Assembly: GCF_026914265.1 (NCBI RefSeq)
Contig: NC_069131.1
Span: 7,091,001-7,155,000 of the forward strand
Reading direction: 5' to 3'
Length of the DNA: 64,000 nt
Origin: Mya arenaria
Lineage: Eukaryota; Mollusca; Bivalvia; Myida; Myidae
Of the stretch, positions 1 through 12,800 are shown piece by piece. The notes under the pieces were generated by a model, which was not told the DNA's origin, ran no database searches, and worked only from the letters and a program-made list of their open reading frames with translations. Made by a program: the position numbers and the translations under genes. Numbering within the stretch: the stretch's first letter is position 1; every line of letters begins with the position of its first letter.

Positions 1-1045
1 ACATAAGGTGACTTTGATGCTGCTCTCCCACCAGCCCGCCCAAACAATGACGCAAGTCATTCAAATAACTTGATTTCCCATAATGAAAATGTGGTTTAGA
101 ATATACAAATATGCCTTTCAAAGGAAATTTAAAAAAAAATCAAGGGCCATTACTTGTATTTAGGCTTAAAACGGAGTTATGTTTCTTGTTGTTAGTTGGT
201 CGCAAATAATTTTGAATTTTATTAAGTGCATTTAATGAACGGTATAGAAGTTTTTTTTTATTAAAATCCCAACTTGCCCTTAACTTTGACTTGCCTAACA
301 CTTTAACCTAAGTCAATCAGGGGCCATAACTTGTATTAAGGATATGGAGTTATGTAACCTCATTGGGTGATGGTCCTGAACAATTGTGTGAAGTATTAAG
401 TCAATTGAATGAAGGGTGTAGAAGTTTTTAAACAATATCCCAACCCGCCGTAAAACTTTAACCTAAGTTCCATAGTCAATCAGGGGCCATAATTTGTATA
501 AAAGATAATATGGAGTTATCTTACCTCATTATGTGATGGCTCTGAACATCTGTGTGAAGTATTAAGTCAATTAAATGAATGGTATTGGCGTTTTTAGTGA
601 AAATCCCAACTTGCCCTAAAACTTTAACCTGCCCTAAAACTTTAACCTAAGTCAATCAGGGGCCATAACTTGTATTTAGGATAATATGGAGTTATGTAAC
701 CTCATTGTGTGATGGTCCTGAACAACTGTGTGAAGTATTAAGTCAATTGAACAAAGGATATAGAAGTTATTAATAAATATTCCAACTTGCCCTGAAACTT
801 AAACCTAAGTTCCATAGTCAATCAGGGGCCATAATCTGTGTAAAGAATAATATGGAGTTATCCAACCTCATCATGTGATGGCCCTGAACAACTGTGTGAA
901 ATATTAAGTCAATTGAATGTAGGGTATTGGACTTATAAGTAAAAATCCCAACTTGCCCTAAAACTTTAACCAGACGCTGACGCAGGGCGAGTAGTATAGC
1001 CCACCTATTCTTCGAATAGTCGAGCTAAAAACATATATGGAAAGA
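1..1045. repeat. Diverged tandem satellite, unit about 168-176 bp, ending in a GC-richer tail
   Basis: Four diverged units can be aligned on the phrase GGGGCCATAA, which recurs near 314, 482, 658 and 826, with periods of 168-176 bp. Each unit also carries GTGTGAAGTATTAAGTCAAT. The block ends at about 970-1040 with a GC-richer tail (GACGCTGACGCAGGGCGAG) of the kind that closes many molluscan satellite-bearing elements. The left end lies outside the window. No coding potential is visible. Confidence 0.7.
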
Positions 1046-1950
1046 ACCCGTAAGTAGAGACACATGATAAAAAAACACCACGGCTACATACAACCAATCT
1101 TTAAAAATTACAGAAGGTATTAAAAAGTATAAAAGATAAAAATTCTAAAACAGTACTTAAAAAGACACAGGCCGGGTAAAATAAATGGTACTAGAATAAC
1201 TACAGAATGATAAAAAAAATAACTGACAAACAGGTGTAAATAAATTCAAGCTTGTTCATCCAAAGACTAATTTCCATGACTAATTGAACATTTTCTTTGC
1301 AGTCAACGAGTGGGCAGACTTCCGAACCAGCCGGATGGGAGGGCAGAAGGTCCTCGGGGAGGATGTCGGGTGAGTTATACTCTGCAGCATTTTTTTATCC
1401 ATGAACCAAGAATTATATACGCACCTATTTTTCAATTGCGGGGTCAGGTTCGGGCCAACTTATCCTTATAAAATTGACTCAATCAATGGCCAAGTTCACA
1501 TTCACAATAATACTCAAATTTAGTCACCATGCACCGCAGGTTGACCTTGTCTCCATTAGCATTAAAGGTTTAAGAGAGGTGAGTGAAATACCCTATTGCA
1601 CCATAAATCCATACACAGGGTAAGGGTAAACCCTTCACACACAACCTTTTCTTTTACAGCTACGTCAACCGGTTCCTGGCGCAAGCTAACTTTAAAGTTT
1701 TAAAGTGGCCGGTCTAACAACCAGGGCGGTTGAAGCCCATGACAAGAATCTCTGCGCCATCGCTGCTCCAGGCACGCGAAAAAGAATCATCATGGCTATC
1801 CAGGACTTTCTAACGGTATTTTCACCGATATTTAGACACCTAGATACATGTTCTGTGACCATCTGTAGCATCAGTACACTGGCTGATAAAACTTAATATC
1901 ACCAAGCTGTTACTTATCATTCAAATGAAAATACCAGTACTGCACATTCA

Positions 1951-2090
1951 AGGTCTTCGGAGCCATAAGTTCCGCGGAATTCCGCGATTCGGAATAAAAG
2001 GGGGGAGATGTCCTCTCACAGAATACAATTTATGCAAATTCTACTGTCAGCCAAGAAATTCGGCGAATCCGCGGACAATTCAAATCCCTG
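1951..2090. mobile_element. Short MITE-like insertion inside an intron of the recombinase-like gene
   Basis: A 140-bp block is flanked by the direct repeat ACATTCA (1944-1950 and 2091-2097). Its ends are GC-rich and partly inverted: CCGCGGAATTCCGCG sits near the left end and CGAATCCGCGGACAATT near the right. It lies just ahead of the acceptor of the exon at 2112. The pattern is hAT-like, but the target-site repeat is only 7 bp, so the family is uncertain. Confidence 0.45.
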
Positions 2091-3228
2091 ACATTCATTT
2101 GTAAATTTCAGTATTGTCAAGACCGTCGGATTGGGCCAAACAATATGGGGGAAATACTAAGTCATCTGAAGGGAATTAAAGCGGCAACCGGTAAAGAATG
2201 CCAACAGCGCCAGGCCGTCGTAAACCTTCGAGATGAACAGGAACTTTTGACCCCTGAGGTATTGCCAACTTTTTCAACCTGACAATTTGAAAACTGCAAA
2301 TAATATTATTTTGTACACTTTACATCAATAACAATGAACATTCTTCAGGACTTTGAGATGTTCGAATGTGCCGAGCCCATAAAGGAGTTTGTGAAACAGT
2401 TCCTGGCAAGTCCCAATGGCCTTTTTGCCCAGATGGCTGGGGGTCTGATTGTTCTGATGAGTTTCGGAAATGGGGCCCGGTTGAGTCTGAAAGTAAATAA
2501 TTTCAATAAAATTTCGGTATGTTTAAGACATGATTATGACTCAGCCCAAACTTCAGAAAACCTGTAAGTCTCTTAAAACAGGAACATTAAACTATACCCA
2601 CAATTTCTGTTTTATACAAATCCACTATAATTTGTATTTTGGCTAATTGAAATAAGCAACTTTTGCCTGTTAAGCTTGAGAAGTTGCAAGAAATTGGAGC
2701 TGGTACTATATATACAGAATAGAATAGGTCCTACATGATACAATAACAAAGTAGTAACAAAACACTTATTACGCTCATTACCAAATTTTACAAACAGATG
2801 ATGTAATTGATGTAATAAAAATGGTCTGCTCATGGCGTTCCAATACTGTTCTAGTACTTGTGTTGAGCAGTGTTCACAGGGTGTTGACATGAAATTTCAT
2901 ACATGTTGTGAGAGCAATACCAGGTCTACCCTAACAGCCCAATTACATAAAAAATTCTTTAAGAGAAATTAGCATGTATAACATAAAAATAATTGCTTTT
3001 AAATAATCAGGGAGCAGAGGTCATGCGAGCTGACAACAAAGATGGGTTTTACATGTATGCGGTCGCTGACCATAAAACCTCAGCACCACAAGGGCCCTGT
3101 TTTATTACTGTATTTAAAACAGTACACAGCATCATGGCCAGTTACGTCGCTTCAGTGCAGATGACGTTTCGGTATGATTAAAATCGACACATATAACAAA
3201 CATTAATCTTGAGTGATATACCTTTAAG

Positions 3229-4615
3229 TAGTCATGTTCCGATGATCTATCATAATCGAAAATTGATTGGTTGGGTCTGAAATCGGCGACAATCGATTGT
3301 TTTTGGCTATAATCAATCACTGAAAAAAAAATGAAAAAAATATTAGTAAGTGTTCAGATGTTATCTTTAATAAAATTGCTGATAAAAGCCACAATGAGCA
3401 AGAAAATGAACTATTTTTTATACAACAACACTTAATAACTTCAATCATAGACATAATGTATATGCATATAATAATTAAGAGTTTAATACTGAACATGAAT
3501 AAACTAAAAATTCAGGTACTATGTAGTATTTTAAACAAGAGGGCCCTGAATCGCTCACCTGATCCAATAAAGATCATCAACAATAACATTCTGATCAAGT
3601 TCCATGAACATATGGTCATAAATGTGGCCTCCAGAGTGTTAAAATACTTTTCCTATTATTTGACCTGGTGACCTAGTTTTTGACCGCACATGACCCAGAT
3701 TCAAACTTGGCCTAGAGCTAATCAATATAAACATTTTGACTAAGTTTCATGGACATACAGTCATAAATGTGACCTCTAGAGTGCTAACAAGCTTTTCCTA
3801 TGATTTGACATAATGACCTAGATTTTGACCGCACATGACCCATTTATAAATGTGACCTCTAGAGTTTTAACAAGCTTTTCCTTAAATTTGACCTGGTGAC
3901 CTAGTTTTTGACCGCATATGATCCAGATTCAAACTTGGCCTAGAGCTAATCAATATAAGCATTCTGACTAAGTTTCTGAACATACAGTCATAAATGTGAC
4001 CTCCAGAGTGCTAACAAGCTTTTCCTATGATTTTACCTGGTGATCTAGTTTTACCTGGTGACCCAGAATCGAACTTGGCCTAGAGCTAATTAATATAAAC
4101 ATTCTGACTTAGTTTCATGAACATACAGTCATAAATGTGACCTCTAGAGTGCTAACAAGCTTTTCCTATGATTTTACCTGGTGACCTAGTTTTTGACCGC
4201 ACATGACCCAGATTTAAACTTGACTTAAACATTATTAATATAAACATTCTGACCAACTTTCATGAAGATACAGTTATAAATGAGAACTCTAGAGTGTTAA
4301 CAAGATTTTCCTTCAATTCGACCTGGTGACCTAGTTTTTAACCCCAGATGACCCAATATCAAACTCATCCAAGATTTTATTGAAGGTAACATTCTGACCA
4401 AGTTTCATTAAGACAGTGCCCAAATTGTGACCTCTAGAGTGTTAACAGTCAAATTGTTGACGATGGACGACGACGACGGACACAGGGCGATCACAATAGC
4501 TCACCTTGAGCACTTCCTGCCACGGTGAGCTAAAAAAATGATTGTACTACCGATAATCGGTTAATTGAGTGGAACCAATTATCGATGGTGATATTGGAAG
4601 CGATTCCCAACACTA
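3229..4615. mobile_element. Non-autonomous hAT-like element with 8-bp target duplication
   Basis: The 8-bp direct repeat CCTTTAAG flanks the block exactly (3221-3228 and 4616-4623). The left end starts TAGTCATGTTCCGATGATC, and the right end closes with a related inverted sequence ending CCCAACACTA. Both termini are rich in ATCGATTAT-type words. The same termini occur in the element at 53436-54218, so this is one family. No transposase reading frame remains. The inside is occupied by a satellite-bearing block at about 3536-4538. It lies in the intron between the exons at 3011 and 4825. Confidence 0.75.
3536..4538. repeat. Satellite-bearing insertion (unit about 170 bp) nested in the hAT-like element
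   Basis: About six diverged units share the words GACCTGGTGACCTAGTTTTTGACC, split over adjacent positions, and TAAATGTGACCTCTAGAGTG. The block opens with ACAAGAGGGCCCTGAATCGC and closes with a tail containing AGCTCACCTTGAGCACTTCC and GGTGAGCT. The GGTGAGC/GCTCACC words at the two ends are in inverted orientation. I infer a separate element nested inside the hAT-like one. Confidence 0.6.
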
Positions 4616-4985
4616 CCTTTAAGTACTTACTGAAAAATGCATTCAGAAAAATATGAATTACTGGTAACAAGAATTGTTTAAGGAATTTAGTGCGGGATTA
4701 ATGTAATTATCAGGGTATGAATGCAATTGGGGTAATTAAAGTGTGTGGAGCCCGAAGGTTGGTGTGGAGAGGTGGTCAACTATTTTCAAAAGATTGACAA
4801 TCACATGAAGCACTTTCTTTTCAGAGTCCCCCTCAGTGAGCCAGTGTTTAGGGAAAATAACGGGGCCATTCCCAAGTCATCCTCTGTGCTGGCTCAAAAT
4901 GTCAGCAGGGCATGAAAAATGTAAGTTTGTGCAATATACCCTAACTTTTGAACATTACCTATTCAGGTGATGTGAATGTGTGGTT

Positions 4986-5079
4986 AAGCGGTCTGGTAGT
5001 TCAGTCCGTAGAGCCTTCGCCCTGACAGTGAAGGGTCCCGGTTTAGAGGCCAGGTCCGGCAGCACACTTTTCTCGCCCA
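4986..5079 (+). repeat. tRNA-derived SINE head, plus orientation
   Basis: The sequence has a tRNA-like order: GTAGTTCAGTCCGTAGAGCC resembles the D-arm/A box, followed by a degraded B box (GGTTTAGAGGCC). It ends with GGCAGCACACTTTTCTC. A second copy in the opposite orientation, with a better B box (GTTCGAGTCCC), is at about 18712-18812. It is not a functional tRNA, because the acceptor and T-arm pairings are broken. It sits in an intron of the recombinase-like gene. Confidence 0.6.
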
Positions 5080-5640
5080 GTGACAAAAGCACTGTTGTTA
5101 ATTTGTTGTTTGATGTTAAAACAGTTTTACATTTTTTTCAGATCTAGAAGCAGCAAAGAATTTTCGCTGATAAAGTCAAGAAAAATGCATGTGGTTGAGG
5201 GAAGGTCGAGGTTCCCGGGGCAGAGGGAGCAGCTTGCGGTGCTCATGTCTCACTGGCCAAGCACTGGTGATCGCTTCTACAATGTTAGAAGCAAGAGATC
5301 AACCTCCATGGCCACCAGCAGGTTGCTGCAGGGAGCAATGAAAAAAGGTATATTGAATTGAAACCTGGCATAAACTGTCATATTATAGAAAAAACAATAA
5401 CACTTACACAGGAACCCCAATTTATGCAATTACAAATTACACAATTCTCATTCATGATTACATATTTAGCCATACTTGTTTCAGCACCAGAGCATTCACC
5501 CGCAAATCCCAACCCAGAGATGGCTGTGGCCAGAGAACCAAGTAAATTACTTGAATATTTTGATCAATAACAATTAATTACCAGAAAACATTAAGCACAA
5601 CCAAGTCTAGGCTATTATACCAAGTAAGGCCAGTACTTGA

Positions 5641-5755
5641 CAGTTTTCTCAATAAGAAATTTTGAAAACTAAATGAATTATAAATAGAATAAGTAGTAGC
5701 TGGTCGGTAACTTTACATTTTGAGACGGTTCAACTGAAACTTATTGAGAACCCTG
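5641..5755 (-). mobile_element. MITE of the CAGGGTTCTCAATAAG family, inverted copy
   Basis: The block is bounded by CAGTTTTCTCAATAAG on the left and CTTATTGAGAACCCTG on the right, an inverted pair with few mismatches. Relatives are at 46067-46180 and 57251-57411 in the opposite orientation, sharing the internal words GGTAACTTTAC/GTAAAGTAACC and GACGGTTCAA/TTGAACCGTC. No clean target duplication is seen here. Confidence 0.6.
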
Positions 5756-5859
5756 ACTTTATGAATAACAAGAGCTGTCGCAGAGACAGTGCGCTCGACT
5801 ATTCCGCCGCTTTTCAATGTAAGGATTGAAAAGTTTTGGCTAAACATGCATGGATCACT

Positions 5860-6661
5860 GTTAGATTAGATTTCAATGCAATGCATGTTCTATGATATTT
5901 ATTTTCTCTTCCTCTTCCCTTTTTTCCATTTTTTTTTCAGTCGTTCTTGGTTTATATGTACATTCGTAGTATGTTAATTATTACTGATTACTGGTACATA
6001 AATTAACTGCTTTGGTATATCATGCTTGTAAGTTTTGTATTATGTAATGATTTACTATGAAATGTAAAATGCATATAGATTGTTGAATAAAAAAAAAAGA
6101 TTTCAATGCAATACATGGTGTGCTGAGATATTAACATAAATGTGTTTCCATGCATAATTTTAACGAGAATTTCTAAGTCTAATAATAAAGGGCCATTATT
6201 TGCAAAATACAGTTTTAAGTTTAATAAAATCTTATTACAATAATTGATAAGATAAAACTCTGTTAGATTAGATTTCAATGCAATGCATGTTCTATGATAT
6301 TTATTTTCTCTTCCTCTTCCCTTTTTTCCATTTTTTTTTCAGTCGTTCTTGGTTTATATGTACATTCGTAGTATGTTAATTATTACTGATTACTGGTACA
6401 TAAATTAACTGCTTTGGTATATCATGCTTGTAAGTTTTGTATTATGTAATGATTTACTATGAAATGTAAAATGCATATAGATTGATGAATAAAAAAAAAA
6501 GATTTCAATGCAATACATGGTGTGCTGAGATATTAACATAAATGTGTTTCCATGCATAATTTTAACGAGAATTTCTAAGTCTAATAATAAAGGGCCATTA
6601 TTTGCAAAATACAGTTTTAAGTTTAATAAAATCTTATTACAATAATTGATAAGATAAAACT
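5860..6661. repeat. Recent tandem duplication of a 401-bp block
   Basis: The blocks 5860-6260 and 6261-6661 are almost identical at an offset of 401 bp. The only difference I saw is in AGATTGTTGAAT versus AGATTGATGAAT. The block holds pyrimidine runs, including a strong splice-acceptor-like TTTTTTTTCAG, but no usable reading frame. Just upstream (from 5768), AACAAGAGCTGTCGCAGAGA looks like the start of another interspersed element. No gene is visible from 5542 to 7127. Confidence 0.85.
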
Positions 6662-7127
6662 CTCTTATCAGCGAAATAACCTGAATAGATATTAAGTAAA
6701 GCTTAACAGCAAAGGTTTAGTAGTAACTGTATGACTACAATTATTGATCGATGAAGCATTTATATAACAGTGAATGACCTATTGATATAATCATATTGAC
6801 AGATCAGCGAGCACATAATAATTGTAACTTGACATGACCACTGACCTCTGCCGATCTATTTTTATCACTAGTAAAAACCCATAATTATGTAGTATACAGT
6901 CCAATGAGTACATACTAACAGTGACTTATAGGTGGCGCTCTTGTGAAAATACAAACATAAGGAGCACATGGTTACTCTTTATGCACATGTAAACTTGTTT
7001 CAAATACCATGCAAAAAAAAAAAAAAAAAAAAATATAAATATATGACTTTAACATGAATTGAAGTCAATTTAGTTTAAAAACAGGTTTCAAAGGAAATGC
7101 AAATGCTAATTGCTTACTGGTTAAATT

Positions 7128-8180
7128 TTAAATCCATGCACATATTAGGTAATTTATCCAGTCACATTGAATGTAAATAGTTTTTGATGTCACTGTTTTC
7201 CGTTCTCGGTGAGCTCTCATAACAGCATCAATATTGTCATACACATCAAACTTTATTCTTTCCTTCCTGCCAGTAAGTCCGTAAACTGCACCATTAAAAT
7301 ACCAGGCGCTGTCAATGGCTGTATGGAGGGTTAGTCTGCTAATCAGACCCGTGTTCATCTTGGTCACGTCGTCAACTAGGCGGTGACCCGCAGTCTTCAT
7401 TTCCCGTCTCTTCCTCATCACCATGGCCTTGTCATTGTTGTTATGGAGCTTCATCAAAACAGGTTTGGCATGCCGACGTCCGCCCGGAATTCGGTGGATA
7501 GCAACAAACTGACGGCTCTCAAGTTTGATACCCTGGTCCCCGAGAATGTCAATCACCTTTGTTGACAATAATGCTTCCGTCTCATTACCATCTTCTTTAA
7601 TGTCCATGATTTTGATATTATTTTTTCTTGAATACTGTTCATTATAATTGGCTTTCCTACTGGCTTCCCGACTGATATGCCGTTTTCATTTCCCTTGTCT
7701 TTGAGCCTGTCAATTTCTTGAGTGTAATAACTCTTAGAGCTGTCCAGCTTTTCCTTAAGACCATTATTGTCAAATTCCAAACTATTAATTTTGTCCTCCA
7801 GGCCCTTGGTTTTTAAATTAACCAGTTTCTCAATGTCTGTATCAATCTTCGCCTTCATATCCTCTTCAATATCCTTCTTCATCCTCATGATCCTATCTTC
7901 AGTCTTTTGTTCCAACTCTTTTAAAATGTTTGATATAGTACTGGTGATTAAGTTTTCTACCTCATCTTTTTTAAACATATGTTTGATCACCCCTAAGTTC
8001 TAATAGGTTTTCATTCACCACATCTAACTGTCTCTGTATTGCCCCATTGTCCATGCTATTATTGCGGACTTCAGAATTTGTCCGTTTGGAAGTTGGTTTT
8101 TCATCACCTTTTGCTGATATTTTGCCCGGGGGCTGATATTTTGAATTGGTCTTTTTGTCCCTTTGTTCTTTTGAACTCAT
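7128..8180 (-). pseudogene. LINE ORF1 fossil: coiled coil plus RRM-like domain, two frameshifts
   Basis: Three overlapping minus-strand frames (8180-7971, 7990-7553, 7607-7128) join to give a typical ORF1-type protein of a non-LTR retrotransposon. The first fragment is a basic, Ser/Lys-rich N-terminus. The middle is a long charged coiled coil, with Leu/Ile heptads and DKINSLEFDNNGLKEKL. The last is an RRM-like RNA-binding part with FVAIHRIPGGRRHAKPVLMK and a downstream basic tail. One-base shifts lie near 7975-7990 and near 7590-7605. No reverse transcriptase follows, so this is a truncated or internally deleted copy. It lies in the gap between the recombinase-like gene and the zinc-finger gene, on the opposite strand. 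Confidence 0.65.
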
Positions 8181-9887
8181 GATCTATATATTTTAGGGTA
8201 AGTGTCAACAGTGTCAGAATTTAATCCAATAAATAGATAATATCCAATATTCAATATCCAGGTTAAATCCAGACAACAAAGAAAAATCTTTTCATTCCTA
8301 TTTTCTTCAAAAGTATTTTAGTAATTCCAAAATTAAATCCATCATCCTGTTCGTCTTAAGTTAATGAACATCCTGATACTAAAATTTCATTTTTTCACCC
8401 CTAAGAATGAAGAATACTGCCTAACAGCTTGATACATATATTGATGTGTATCAGTGAATCGTGGTACGGTACAGAACGGGCTTCATCTTTAAAAAGCCCA
8501 TAGTTACTTCCCTTAGATATAAATTTACCAAACTAGAACACAAATAAAGCCTATTTATTTTTACATCTTAAATCTGTAGTTAGGGTCGCAAGTTGGCTCA
8601 ACTTATGTAACCACCTCACGAGCAGATACCCAGGTATTATCCGGATACATTTTTACAGTTTGACAACTACTGGCTTAGGTCCCAATTCGAACACTTTTTG
8701 AGGTTTTTTAAAATTATCTTGGAGAGTCTTTGTTGTAGTAACTTAAAATTTCGTATGAAACATCTTAGGTCCATGTGAAAACATCTGTCAAAGTACCGAT
8801 TCACGATCTCATCAATTTTATGATATAAATCGTTCATTTTATGGACAGTAAATCACCCTTTAAATTCTGCTATGCCTATGGAGGGCACAAATACCGAACA
8901 CTTGAAAAGCGAAAATACATGGTCATACAAATATAATTAAAAATTATGCTATTAAATAAACACTTAGCTGTAAAGTGATTTATTGTTTCCGATGTTTTTT
9001 CAAAACATTCACTTCAAATACAAACCGTGATTTCTATTTATAAATATCTTGAATGTATGTAGGTCAACATAACTGCAAAACCTAAAGATGCGTGTGCGCC
9101 TTCTGACGTCATTCCCGTGTGCTACATTTTGATCTTTAAGCGTATAAACATTGAATGGCATTATTTTTAGAAAAATACTCAACAAAACAAGATAAAACTT
9201 CGCAAGTGTGACCAAGGCAAGCCTTTGTATTGGTCTAGATCTTGAATAATCGATCAATAATCGATCACGGTAAACAAACGCATGTTTTAGCTGGTGTCCA
9301 GGATTTGTGCCCTGTTCGGAAATGTACCGTCAACCAGTGGAGAGCTTTTATGTAGGAAAAATTGAGAAGAAACCTTGTATTTTCATTTTGAGAAATTCTA
9401 ACTCATACTTCTGACTCCTAGCTAAGGTTACAAATCCGAATGTGACAACATCTGTCAAAGTACAGATTCACGATCTCATCAATTTTATGTCGAAATGTGT
9501 TCATTTTATGGACAGTAAATCACCCTCGCTATGGAAAGCACAAATACCGAACACTTGAAAATCGGAAAAAACATGGGCACAGTGGTTAGGGCAATTGCTT
9601 CTCACCAAGTTAGAAAAAACACACATTTGTTGTACAATGAATAAGTTTAAACTAAATGAATTAAAGCCTAAGTGCCACTAAGGATGAATTAACTTGAGAA
9701 AAAAAAACTTGAATATAACTATGAGAGTATCATTTAATGTCTGGTAATATCCACAGGTCCTCACGAAGCTTTATCAAAAAGAAATGCATAGGAAATTTAT
9801 ACCAAAAAAATTCTTAACTGGTCCACTGACATACTATATGCTAATTATGTAGATACCTGGATGGAGCTAAGCAGCTTGTAATCAGTT
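8181..9887. other. Non-coding spacer with a dispersed direct repeat
   Basis: No credible gene is seen. A block of about 140 bp occurs twice in direct orientation, at about 8785-8930 and 9443-9575. Both copies share ATTCACGATCTCATCAATTT, ATGGACAGTAAATCACC and CACAAATACCGAACACTTGA. The second copy is followed by a truncated SINE-like piece (CACAGTGGTTAGGGCAATTG). The segment 9757-9791 is a possible terminal exon of the upstream recombinase-like gene. The ATG of the zinc-finger gene follows at 9888. Confidence 0.5.
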
Positions 9888-12800
9888 ATGGCGCACAGGA
9901 AGAAACCACGGATGACGCGACTTAGTCCCACTTCGAAGCTTATTGCAGAGGAAAACAAAAAAGAAAAGCATAAAGTGTGGTCTCAGACGAGACATACCAT
10001 ACAAGTGTCCACTGAGGTGTGGGATATTTGGAACGAGGTCAAGAAAGGCATGAAAATTGCCAGGAACGACGAGTTTGCGATGCGACTCCTAGAATGGTAA
10101 GTTTGCCCTAACGAATCCATTCAAGTGACCGTAAACTTTGATTATAATAATTTTCCTTTCTGTGAAGAATTTTGCCAACTTGACAATAAAAAATAATAAC
10201 TATCCTCTTTAATTCTTTGCTGAAAAAGCACCATTTTGTTGTACATCGTTCAATCAATGCATGTTAACAAATGTTGAGGCACCCACCGGGGAAATTACTT
10301 AGGTTAATTTCTATACATATAAACCTTCCTTCATTGTTGTTTTAATGGTTAATCACATTTCATCAAAGAGTACTAATGAGATAACTTGCAAACTGAAGCA
10401 AGATCTAAAACAAATGGTAACATCATACTCGATGCCAGGTATATGTATAAATAACTTCCAATTCACAACCAGTATCCACATATGAGTATTCAAATTCAGA
10501 ACAGTTAAGGTTGGAAACAAATTCAGGTTGAACTGAACTGGTGGTGATTTGGGAATATTTTCTTTGTTTGCGTAGGTTGATACGTTTTGTGTTATTGCCT
10601 GCCACAATTTCCATGCACTATCAGTTGTTTAATTTGACAAAACGAGTGATTTTACATTATATGTTGAAACAGATTCCGATGTTGATTATGAATGACCTAT
10701 ATAGGGTTTCTCGTTTATCTACATAAACTAAACACAAATGTTTATACCAAATATTGACATGTTACTTAACAGTAATTTCATATTTCTTTCTGAAGTGCTC
10801 GCAGGAATGAAACAGGGAGAGACCTAGCTATACTAGAAAAAACACCTGTCGAGGCATCAACCAGAACAACTCCAATGGCTGAACATTCAACCCCAGCATG
10901 CAAAGCAGAACCTAGATTTCCTGTCTCTGATATATCAGAGACCAGCATGGGGTATGTTAACAGTTATACTGGTTTATGTGACATCAATTTTATTATGAAT
11001 TGTAGAATTATGATTTAGGAAATATCAAAAGCTTGATGGGAGCTTTTATTGTTAAAATCAATTGTTAATGCAAATATGGGAAATAAGAAATAACTTTTAA
11101 TTAATTATATAATTAATAACATAGACATCACTAAAATTTCTATGGCAGTATAGTCAAACATTACCACAAGATAACATACACACAACAAGTCAAACATAAC
11201 CACAAGATAACAGACACACAACAAGTCAAACATAACCACAAGATAACAGACACACAGTGAGTCAAACATAACCACAAGATAACAGACACACAGTGAGTCA
11301 AACATAACCACAAGATAACAGACACACAGTGAGTCAAACATAACCACAAGATAACAGACACACAGTGAGACAAACATAACCACAAGATAACAGACACACA
11401 ACGAGTCAAACATAACCACAAGATAACAGACACACAACGAGTCAAACATAACCACAAGATAACAGACACACAACGAGTCAAACATAACCACAAGATAACA
11501 GACACACAGTGAGTCAAACATAACCACAAGATAACAGACACACAGTGAGTCAAACATAACCACAAGATAACAGACACACAGTGAGTCAAACATAACCACA
11601 AGATAACAGACACAGTGAGACAAACATAACCACAAGATAACAGACACACAGTGAGACAAACATAACCACAAGATAACAGACACACAATGAGTCAAACATA
11701 ACCACAAGATAACATACACACAGTGAGACAAACATAACCACAAGATAACAGACACACAATGAGTCAAACATAACCACAAGATAACAGACACACAATGAGT
11801 CAAACATAACCACAAGATAACAGACACACAATGAGTCAAACATAACCACAAGATAACAGACACACAATGAGTCAAACATAACCACAAGATAACAGACACA
11901 CAGTGAGACAAACATAACCACAAGATAACATACACACAACGAGTCAAACATAACCACAAGATAACAGACACACAACGAGTCAAACATAACCACAAGATAA
12001 CAGACACACAATGAGTCAAACATAACCACAAGATAACAGACACACAACGAGTCAAACATAACCACAAGATAACAGACACACAACGAGTCAAACATAACCA
12101 CAAGATAACAGACACACAACGAGTCAAACATAACCACAAGATAACAGACACACAACGAGTCAAACATAACCACAAGATAACAGACACACAACGAGTCAAA
12201 CATAACCACAAGATAACAGACACACAATGAGTCAAACATAACCACAAGATAACAGACACACAGTGAGTCAAACATAACCACAAGATAACAGACACACAGT
12301 GAGTCAAACATAACCACAAGATAACAGACACACAACGAGTCAAACATAACCACAAGATAACAGACACACAACGAGACAAACATAACCACAAGATAACAGA
12401 CACACAACGAGACAAACATAACCACAAGATAACAGACACACAGTGAGACAAACACAACCACAAGATAACAGACACACAATGAGTCAAACATAACCACAAG
12501 ATAACAGACACACAACGAGTCAAACACAACCACAAGATAAGAGACACACAATGAGTCAAACATAACCACAAGATAAGAGACACACAATGAGTCAAACATT
12601 ACCACAAGATAAGAGACACACAATGAGTCAAACACAACCACAAGATAACAGACACACAATGAGTCAAACATTACCACAAGATAACAGACACACAATGAGT
12701 CAAACATTACCACAATATAACAGACACACAATGAGTCAAACATTACAACAATATAACAGACACACAACGATTTAAACATATCCTCATGATAACAGACACA

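Larger units (their letters stand above)
1303..5541 (+). pseudogene. Crypton-type tyrosine recombinase-like gene, multi-exon, disrupted
   Basis: Eight exons with GT-AG borders: 1303-1369, 1660-1815, 2112-2258, 2349-2492, 3011-3171, 4825-4920, 5142-5347 and 5485-5541. The 5' end is not identified and may lie upstream. The encoded order fits a phage-integrase/Crypton fold. There is an N-terminal helical SAM-like part, a GLTTR-containing stretch, and then a strand with DHKTSAPQG (exon 5). The last large exon reads SRKMHVV, then LAVLMSHWPSTGDRFYNV, which resembles the RK...H...Y box with its catalytic tyrosine. Phases match at every junction. Two lesions are visible. Exon 2 changes frame near 1700-1705, between FKVLK and the GLTTR segment. 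Exon 6 has an in-frame TGA at 4913-4915. A terminal exon at 9757-9791 (phase-compatible, stop TAG) is possible. The family call rests on motif recognition. The lesions suggest a pseudogene, or assembly errors in a domesticated gene. Confidence 0.6.

Noticed and set aside
4913..4915. In-frame TGA as a selenocysteine codon in the recombinase-like gene
   Set aside because: No family precedent, no redox motif and no SECIS-like structure noticed; a second lesion in exon 2 fits pseudogenisation or sequence error better.
7128..8180. Host coiled-coil gene
   Set aside because: The coiled coil followed by an RRM-like domain, the broken frames and the lack of introns fit a LINE ORF1 relic better.
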